From Paraphaeosphaeria minitans (lineage: Eukaryota > Ascomycota > Dothideomycetes > Pleosporales > Didymosphaeriaceae): DNA of 64,000 bases. This document shows positions 57,641-64,000 of the stretch, piece after piece; position 1 is the first letter of the stretch; each line of letters opens with the position of its first letter. The notes below the pieces were generated by a model that saw only the letters and a program-made list of their open reading frames with translations, made no database searches and had not been told where the DNA came from. The position numbers and the translations under genes are program-made. The stretch covers positions 1,178,001-1,242,000 of the forward strand of contig WJXW01000005.1 of the NCBI GenBank assembly GCA_015832175.1, written 5' to 3'.

Positions 57641-58798
57641 GTGCCAGATGGCGCCGACTTGGGACTCTTAGTGCCATTACCCCGCTTTCTTAGTCTCTTA
57701 ACTACCTTTCGGGGTTTTTCGTCCCCCCTAGAATCTAGTTACTCTAGGCGTTAATGTTCCACACCCTTTAAGTATAAGTTAGGAGCTAAGGATCCTTAAT
57801 TTAGCTTATCTATCTAATAAATAATTAAAGCCTAAAGTTTAACATCTATAACTATAACTTAGAGCCCTAAAAGGATTGCTTATAGCTACTATTAGATAGA
57901 AAGTAGGAGTAATCCTATATATTCTAGCTTTTATTATTTAAGGTTTATTATTCCTAGCTCCTCCTAGTAACTTTGTAGATAATTTAATAGCTCTAATAGG
58001 CTCTAATTTAGTCTTTATTAGTATCTTTTAAGCTAATTATATACTAACTAGCGCCTTTCTTTAAGAAATTCTAAAGCTTCTAGTATCTTATCTTTTAGGT
58101 TAGCCTAAGTAAGTAACTAGTTAAGGTCTATTAATAACTAGGCTTAAACTTTAGTTCTCTATACTATATAGTAGACATCTAATATATACTAGAGGGCGTA
58201 GGTAACTTTAAAGTCCTTATCTATAAAGTAGTCCTTTAAGGACTAGAAATAGAGCTTATAGTTATTTCTCTAATAATTAAACTCTTATTAGTCCTTTTAA
58301 GTATATTTATGCGGCTACTTTTATAAAGATTATAATAAAGATACTTTAGGGGGATCTTATATCTTAGTAAGATCTTTTATAGGCTTATATAGGGCTTAAG
58401 TGTCTCTTACTTTCTATTATTATCTTATCTAGGTAATTTTATTAAGTTTAGCTATATTCTTTCTCTTTTTAAGCTATTATTTAGCTTTCTTAAGCTATTT
58501 AAGGATAGTGCTAGAAGAATTATCTTTAATATTTAAAGTTGTCCTAACTTAGCTCTCTCTAGCGCGTTTAGGTGTAGACTAACCTTAATATATAAGAAGA
58601 AGAGTATACTAGTCCTCTAGCTTACTTAGTATAAGAGATAGGCTTAAATATAAAAATTCCTCTCCTATAGGCTCCTAAGTGTCCTAGTATTAGGTATAAG
58701 AGCGTGTAGACTGTAAAATGTCTACTATTATAGTCTAGTTATTATAAGTAGAAGCCTTTTAAAACTAAACTACTTGTATATATAGTAAGTAATTTAAA
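57641..58798 (-). pseudogene. E2 gag remnant without knuckle
   Basis: Minus strand, collinear with about 28755-29912 of E1. The deletion removed the zinc knuckle (E1 28684-28748). What is left is the capsid region, closed by TAA/TAG, and the leader. Confidence 0.6.
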
Positions 58799-59017
58799 TA
58801 TTAGAAGTTAGGTACAAGTAATGTAGCTTTAGCTTTAGATATAAAATAATAGTGGATTGTATAGTAGGATGTAGGATAGAGGATAGAGGATAGACAAATC
58901 ACTACTAGATTACTCTGTTAGCGATAAAACTATATAGCCTTAGATTAGGTGATCTCCACCTGCATCCAGCTAGCCCTTACCATCCCAGAGCCCAGCCAGG
59001 TATCCAGGGTTCTGACA
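58799..59017 (-). repeat. 5' LTR of E2, 219 bp
   Basis: Plus strand TATTAGAAG to GGTTCTGACA. The right part is little changed (CATCCCAGAGCCCAGCCAGG). Confidence 0.88.
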
Positions 59018-59679
59018 CCTACTCTATAGGGAGCGCTCTGTAGAAAGCGCTCTATAGAGAGTAGTTACGTGACTACTCTATAGAGAGCACTCTACCGCTC
59101 TATAAGGAGTAATTACGTAATTTCTTTATTTAGGGCGTAGTTAGCGTATAACCTATATTAGGCCCCTACTATATGCCCTCCTAAGTATAAAACCAGTAGT
59201 AAGCCATCGTTAGAGTCTCAGATCCTAATAAAGAATAAATTAGGATAAAGTCCCTTTTATCGCTTATAATCTAACTATCTTAGAAATAGTAGGACCTTTT
59301 AGGCCTACTAGCTTTAGGTTCGTCGCTAAGTTTAAGAAGTAGAGATAGTTAGAGGCCTACGCTATCTACTAAACACTAGTAGGGCTAGTTTATACTAATA
59401 GCGGCCTAATAATAGTAGAAGGCATAGAAACTTACTAAATACTTTACTCTTAGGGCGAGAGGTCCCTTAAAGGGGGATAATATTAGAACTCTAAGTACCT
59501 AGCTAGATCCTAGTATAGAAATAACTAGCTAGATATAGGTAGAGATTACCTAACCTCTAGATATATAATCCCATCGCGAATAGAGCGATCTGGCAGCAAT
59601 TCGTCTATTCTACTACCTAATCTATCCTTATTCCATAGCTAAAGCCAAAGCTACATTGCTTGTACCTAACTCCTAATAA
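59018..59679 (+). mobile_element. E3: 3' end of an E-family element
   Basis: Plus-oriented: about 460 bp of 3' region, the purine tract AAAGGGGGATAA (59469-59480) and a 199-bp LTR. The 250 bp before the LTR match the same place in E1 and E2; further left it diverges. The left end is a cluster of inverted repeats against the E2 LTR. Confidence 0.75.
59481..59679 (+). repeat. 3' LTR of E3, 199 bp
   Basis: TATTAGAACTCTAAG to CTCCTAATA, the E-family LTR in plus orientation with small internal differences. Confidence 0.82.
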
Positions 59680-59960
59680 CTTATATTATTTATTTATCCT
59701 CTAAGGTTAGCCTATAATAATTTATATTTAAATAAAAAGCTTTAGTAGAAGCTTCTAGTTTTAAATGTATAGTTTATAGGTGTTGCTTAGCAATGTTAGT
59801 AGGTAATAAAATCGTCCTACCCTATAGTAAGAAAAAGTAATAAATTTAATATAATACGCTTAATACTTCATAAGCTAAATTGCTAAAGATAATACTTTTA
59901 TAAATTTATAAGGAGTAGAAGTTAAGCTTCTACTGCTAAACTTATATATCTAGGGCTAGA
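59680..59960. other. AT-rich end of the repeat block
   Basis: TpA-rich DNA without recognisable coding or LTR. Base composition changes at about 59950-59980 to balanced GC, and the dense TpA pattern stops. Confidence 0.6.
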
Positions 59961-61308
59961 AGATAATCCGAAGGACCTAATGGGCCCGACGTCAAAGCAA
60001 ACAGAACGAGGGTATCTACTAGGGCGTAGCCCATAACACTTACATCTGCGTAACCATTCACAAGAAAGAGATCTTGCAAGCCGTCCACGTTAAGGATAAA
60101 TGTGTGTTCGAGTATTTCTGCAGAAGTCGGTCAAGCGAGCCTGCGAACGCAGCCATCAGACTTATGCATAGAGGCATCTTAGCACTTTTGGATTAAATCA
60201 TGTAGTGCTGCTGTGGGCGCTTGGATGGGCGCTGCTTAGGGTCAAGGATTGCGCTCTGATACTTTACTGAAGTTTTGAGAAGTATATAGTCCAGCATAGC
60301 AAGGTTGCGAAGGAACCAAGTCAGTGCTGTGCCGCGGAGTGAAATCGTTACCTCAGGTACGGTGGAGCGTCGCTGCCAGCTTTACCTAGAACTTGGCGTT
60401 GCTTGTGCACTAAGGTCACGTGATGCTTTTTCCCAGCGAGTTAACCTACCGCCAGAGATCAACATCCTCTGGAAATGTTCACGCTGATGGGCCTAAATGG
60501 CTGCCAGGATCCAGGTATCTGTGTGGCTGCATTCACGTGATTCGATCTTGTGCATGCATGAATTCATGCTCCTGGTCGTGCCTATGGACAGTGTACCACG
60601 TGCCGACAACGGCATGCTGGAGGAGTGGTCCGAGAGAAGAAGTCTATGACCTCGTACAATGCATCTAGCAGAAGCGCGTTACAAAGATTCCGCAACAAGG
60701 CGTGGTGAATTTTGGTTCTTGCCAGGGCCAGGCGTGCTCATGCTGCAGCTCGCGAAGTCTTCCCTAATGAGCACTGTCCTCTTCTAAACAATGCGCAATT
60801 ATTAATGCATCTGATTAGATGGCTCGTTTTAGCACTTATGCAACTTCCCCCCCCTGCGCTAGACCCATGTGAATGAACATCAACAAAGAACAGCTGCGAT
60901 TCCATTACTCACACCGTTCAGAGTTTCTCAACCTTGGATTGACAGGCAAACATCCACCGTAAAATTGCCGCGTCGACAGAAACTCAATTGCACAACAGCC
61001 CGTGCATACATGCTTCCAGCGCATGGCCCGAACCCTTGACACGAAACTTGATTCGCATGCTCGCAGGGCACTGCAAACACAACCAGATCCCAAGCCAGAA
61101 GGTCATATCCTCCGTAGTCCTCCGCTTACAGCTTAGCGCACCTCATGCATTTGATATCAACTTGTCATCTCGTACACCAACAATTACCGCTGCAAGAGTC
61201 TAACGTTTTTTCCGGCATTGGAATTCGGTACTGCCCGACGCCGAATGTCGCCGGTTCCCAACCACCACGAGGTGCCTCTTGCGGGAAATGGGATGCTGAA
61301 AGCCGGAC
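59961..61308. other. Balanced-GC flank, no gene supported
   Basis: Ordinary composition, no RIP pattern. Only short open stretches (up to about 82 codons) on overlapping frames, with no motif, no clear intron chain and no long open frame. It could hold untranslated or intergenic sequence, or decayed genes. Confidence 0.5.
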
Positions 61309-61677
61309 TTAGCACGGACTATTTAGTGTCCTTAACTCCTATCTCCGCTGTTAATGCTTCCTCTTTATAATAGAAAAGAGAGATAGAAATATAAAGTTTC
61401 GCTAAAAGCATGTTATATTAAAACACTAAACCATTTCTTCTTACTACGTTAATATTAGTAGTAATGTAAGCAAATATCTATACTAGAGCTTAATAGTAAT
61501 ATTTAATATTAACTTTACATGTATTAATATTAACTTAGTTTTAATATTTCAGTACTAATAAGAGTAAATTACCAAAAATGGTAGGCTTACCAAGATTATA
61601 TACTGTTGATAGTAGATTCTGGTTTCTAAAGCTTCAAAAATAGACTGTATTAGCTATGATTCCTACTCCCGTGCTAA
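61309..61677. mobile_element. AT-rich island with 9-bp inverted ends (possible MITE)
   Basis: A 369-bp AT-rich stretch inside balanced-GC DNA. TTAGCACGG (61309-61317) and its exact reverse complement CCGTGCTAA (61669-61677) lie right at its borders. Inside, TTAATATTAACTT-like units occur twice near 61505-61545. There is no clear target duplication. It may be a small non-autonomous DNA transposon; nine matching bases could still be chance. Confidence 0.35.
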
Positions 61678-62774
61678 CCTAGAGGGAACTTGACATGGCA
61701 AGGACAATTTGCAAGCTGCCACATGTTCACGCACGTTGGATGCTTATTAGTGTTGTGATCTCGTGGCACAATCCCCCAGAGTGCCATGCGTACCAGGGGC
61801 GTGGAAGCGTGCTGCCAGATGATTATCCGCCATGCCTGTACACGCGGCTTCTTTCCACATTTCACCACGGCTTCTCTCCATATTCCACGATGCTGACGAG
61901 ACGATTCCGTTCGTAGACAGACGACCTGGTCCGTCGAGCTCCCACTCTCACTCCGACCCCGACCCCGACCCAGCTGCACGTTAACGATCCGCACGCGAAG
62001 CACGCGATCTGGTCCTGAGCTAGGAGATGGACGGTCGAGCAGCAAGCAAGTGACAATCGGACCTCCATGGGGTCCATGAGCCTCCGGTCCGCTACCCGCG
62101 ATCCAGCAGTCAAGGGATGTCGGTGCAATTACTCCGTGGAGGACTAAGCGCGGCCCGTCAAAGGAAGCGCTCGAGTCGTGAAGGATGTCGGGAATGCCAC
62201 AGGAGCTGCTTAATGGGAACGCTCGCCGTCTTCTCATCATGGACCATCGTGCAACGTGCTCTAGAACACCGTTTGCCAAAACGCCACGAGCGTGTTCGGG
62301 CCGTCTTTGAGATTGGAGGCAAGTGCAAGCGAAGCGCGACGAACCGTTTCCAGGTGGGAAGAGAGGTCGCTCGAACGATGCGGCTCGGAGAGCCAGTTGC
62401 GCCTGGGTAGGAAGAAGCAAAGGAAAAGGCACGAATCAGCCGCAAGACAAGCTTACGAGGCTGCGCTGGCCTGTCCCTGTAGCCCGTCACGCACAGTCTT
62501 TCCATGCGCCCCCCGCATCCTGGGCTTCGTGCAGGCCTGCCCGCGATTACTTAGAGACCTGCCGTCAACCACTACCGGCTTCGTGCCGTGGCAGTGCATG
62601 CCTTGTGCCTTGTGCCTTGATGCCATCATGCTAGATACCCGTCCCATACCCAGCAGATTCACATGTCAAGACTCAGCCCGGCGCTGCACCTCGGGACAAG
62701 ACCTCTGTCTCGATAGAGCCCCGATTGCCGAACAGCCCTGCGAGGTCGTACCCCTTCCGCTGCGGAACGTGCCA
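61678..62774. other. GC-rich stretch with overlapping open frames, no gene supported
   Basis: Long open stretches occur on both strands at once (252 codons minus at 61674-62432, 221 codons plus from 62292), as expected from GC-rich DNA. None shows a domain, and their amino acid make-up is Arg/Pro/Ser/Cys-rich and random-looking. A short CCGACC repeat lies at about 61954-61972. Confidence 0.45.
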
Positions 62775-63564
62775 TCACAGCCTTCTGCGCATGCTTCTCG
62801 TACCTCGCAAATCAGACCTGGCTGTTTCGCGCAAGCGACCAAAGATCTTCGCGGTCGGGTGACGCATACACCCTCCCAGGAGGTTCGGGTGTCTAGCGCG
62901 ACTGGCTTTTCTCTTGTACAAGACCACTGGAAGACCATATCCCCCCGGGCACGCTAGGCACCCGAACCTGGGAGGTTGTACTGTAACGTCGTCTGCATGG
63001 CCAATTGTACCATTTCTAATCACTGTTCCAGGCATATCGTCATAATCAGGCCGGATTGACGAGTGAACGCTGAACCCTGGGTCTCCGTAATTTCCACGCC
63101 AATGGTAGCACGTCGCACCCGTGGGGCTCCAGCAGAAGTCGGGTGCACTTGGCGCCGTTGGTGATGTTGTGGCTTGTTGGGGTGAGAATTGTGCACCCAG
63201 ATGATTATTATAGGTGTTCAGTGCACACCCCTCAAGTCCTTCCACGCGTATCGCGTACAGGAAGGTGGAAGTGTTAGCTCTGCATATGATGATGCGTATC
63301 CGCTGCACTAAATTTGCCTAAAGTCTGGATGGCCATTGAGTGATGCACTTGGTGGATTTGCGGAGGCGGTCGTGTGCAGCTGCCCTTGTTCAGAATAGGC
63401 ATGTTGATATTCGCGAGAATGTCGACAACGCGCCGAAGCGTCTGCCCTGCGCCCGATTGTGAACAAGGAGATAGAGCGTCCAGTATGCGCTGGCTAGGTT
63501 GGGCGCCGAACAGCGTAATGCGGTTAATTTCCAGAGGGCTAGTATATGAAATTGGAAGGTACAC
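62775..63564 (-). CDS. Possible fragment of an unknown gene (two overlapping frames)
   Basis: Two minus-strand open stretches overlap: 63274-63564 (96 codons from ATG) and 62775-63308 (177 codons). The first, with MYLPISYTSPLEINR and LDALSPCSQSGAGQTLRR, and the middle of the second, with FCWSPTGATCYHWRGN and IRPDYDDMPG, look more protein-like than the frames around them. A GCTAAC branch-like site at about 63272-63277 suggests an intron could join them, but I find no good donor. Family unknown. This may also be chance or a decayed gene. Confidence 0.2.
62872..62975. repeat. Imperfect inverted repeat / hairpin
   Basis: CCTCCCAGG-AGG-TTCGGGTGTCTAGCG (62872-62898) pairs with CGCTAGGCACCCGAACC TGGGAGG (62952-62975), 24 bases with one 3-base bulge and one G-T type mismatch, around a 53-nt loop that holds the palindrome TCTTGTACAAGA. 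Confidence 0.6.
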
Positions 63565-63780
63565 GTAGCATGGCGAACAAGGCCACCTTCTAGCGGGTTA
63601 TTATTGGCGCTTGGCTGTACTCGCGGTCCTGATGACCTCTACAACACCAAAGCCGTCTGCAGAGTAGTAGTATACAACATGGTTTGCCGACCAAACTAGT
63701 GGGCAAAACCGGAACGCTTTTCCTTCGGCAAGAGTCCGCCCTGGGTATATACCAATAAAGTGAAACATTATCTAAGCGAT

Positions 63781-63933
63781 TTATTCATGTAGCGTGATGA
63801 GGCCGCTGGAGGTAAACGTAAGAGTCCGCTGATCCGGACCGATGGCCTCGAGCTGACCGGTCAGATCTTCCATGGCCCTGCACTCGATTTTGGCCTGGGG
63901 TTTCTTTGACCTCGGTGGGCGCTCGGTCCGAGA
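63781..63933 (-). CDS. Possible last exon of an unknown gene
   Basis: Minus strand: 50 codons ending in TAA at 63781-63783, with a natural-looking sequence (SKKPQAKIECRAMEDL, then GQLEAIGPDQRTLTFTSS, ending LITLHE). Just upstream on that strand is TTCCTCCTTCGACTAG, a pyrimidine-rich stretch ending in TAG, a plausible splice acceptor, so this would be a 3'-terminal exon whose gene continues past the window. No family recognised. Low confidence, since it is short. Confidence 0.3.
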   Translation of the reverse strand, partial: SRTERPPRSKKPQAKIECRAMEDLTGQLEAIGPDQRTLTFTSSGLITLHE

Positions 63934-64000
63934 CTAGTCGAAGGAGGAAGAACTTGGCTCGGCATTTTCAGGGAGAAATACAGTGCGTCGCCACATTCGT

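Larger units (their letters stand above)
54229..59017 (-). mobile_element. Element E2: deletion derivative of E
   Basis: Two 219-bp LTRs (54229-54447, 58799-59017), both with an extra 7-bp GAGGATA duplication. The inside matches E1 but lacks the stretch equal to 22491-28744 of E1 (J1 excluded), that is protease, RT, RNase H and most of integrase. The join is at 57630/57631. No matching target duplication (ATGTA on the left, CCTAC on the right), which suggests recombination after insertion. Confidence 0.88.

Noticed and set aside
57512..57754. 80-codon plus-strand open stretch in E2
   Set aside because: It crosses the E2 deletion join and is antisense to gag/integrase remnants. It is open only because this patch has little RIP.
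60305..60668. Two overlapping plus-strand open stretches of 60 and 82 codons
   Set aside because: Overlapping frames without motifs or splice signals; no reason to call a gene.
61674..62432. 252-codon minus-strand open stretch and overlapping plus-strand stretches up to 221 codons
   Set aside because: They overlap on both strands in GC-rich DNA, have random-looking Arg/Pro/Ser/Cys-rich composition, no domain and no intron signals that extend them. Treated as chance.
62880..62900. GGTTCGGGT resembling a tRNA T-arm
   Set aside because: No matching acceptor, D or anticodon arms nearby; it is the arm of an inverted repeat.

Overview
The window reads as an AT-rich, repeat-only block of a filamentous ascomycete (Pezizomycotina) genome, joined near position 59,960 to about 4 kb of balanced-GC DNA. 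The block is full of TpA, its coding remnants are closed by TAA and TAG (almost never TGA) at positions where the families have Gln or Trp, and paired copies differ mainly by transitions. That is the pattern of repeat-induced point mutation (RIP), which I infer from the sequence alone. I cannot name the species. I see no rRNA, tRNA or CRISPR, and no intact host gene.

Layout. 1-3401: element A, a Ty3/gypsy chromovirus lacking its 5' end. 3403-5176: unclassified decayed DNA with one ORF remnant. 5177-5368: solo LTR of family C. 5369-11650: chromovirus B1. 11651-15343: a patchwork of family J (gag-only, LTR-bounded) and a 3' piece of family B (B4). 15477-17126: an LTR-bounded unit of family C. 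17127-18298: 5' LTR and gag of a gypsy element D, which may be the 5' part of F. 18299-19098: a reverse-oriented 3' piece of family B (B3). 19099-30124: chromovirus E1 on the minus strand, with J1 inserted at 24488-27379. 30125-31383 and 51486-54228: gypsy element F, split by the Ty1/copia element G (31384-51485, minus strand). G itself holds the copia element H (36473-43724) and chromovirus B2 (43800-50383). 54229-59017: E2, a deletion derivative of E. 59018-59679: 3' end of a third E copy. 59961-64000: balanced-GC flank with an AT-rich island at 61309-61677 and only weak gene evidence.

Five nested insertions can be read to the base because equal-length LTRs are flanked by identical 5-bp target duplications: E1 GCTAT, J1 ATTAA, G CTTTT, H GATAA, B2 GTAAA. 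This gives a relative order: F before G, G before H and B2, a truncated B3/F junction before E1, E1 before J1.

The most interesting signal is not the retrotransposons but what they carry. Between the chromodomain of pol and the 3' LTR, three chromovirus families (B, E, F) have a reading frame on the opposite strand. In B it encodes a Cys pattern that fits the fungal Zn(II)2Cys6 cluster (C-x2-C-x6-C-x8-C-x2-C-x6-C), followed by a charged, coiled-coil-like stretch. In E it is a three-exon gene of about 369 codons with two introns that have fungal splice signals; exon and intron lengths are identical in both copies. In F the frame is interrupted by a 52-nt intron with the same signals. Captured or co-evolved antisense genes of this kind would keep their introns through retrotransposition, because the element's own RNA carries them in reverse. 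The LTRs of G contain an array of TGACGTCA sites, which suggests bZIP (ATF/CREB-type) control of that element.
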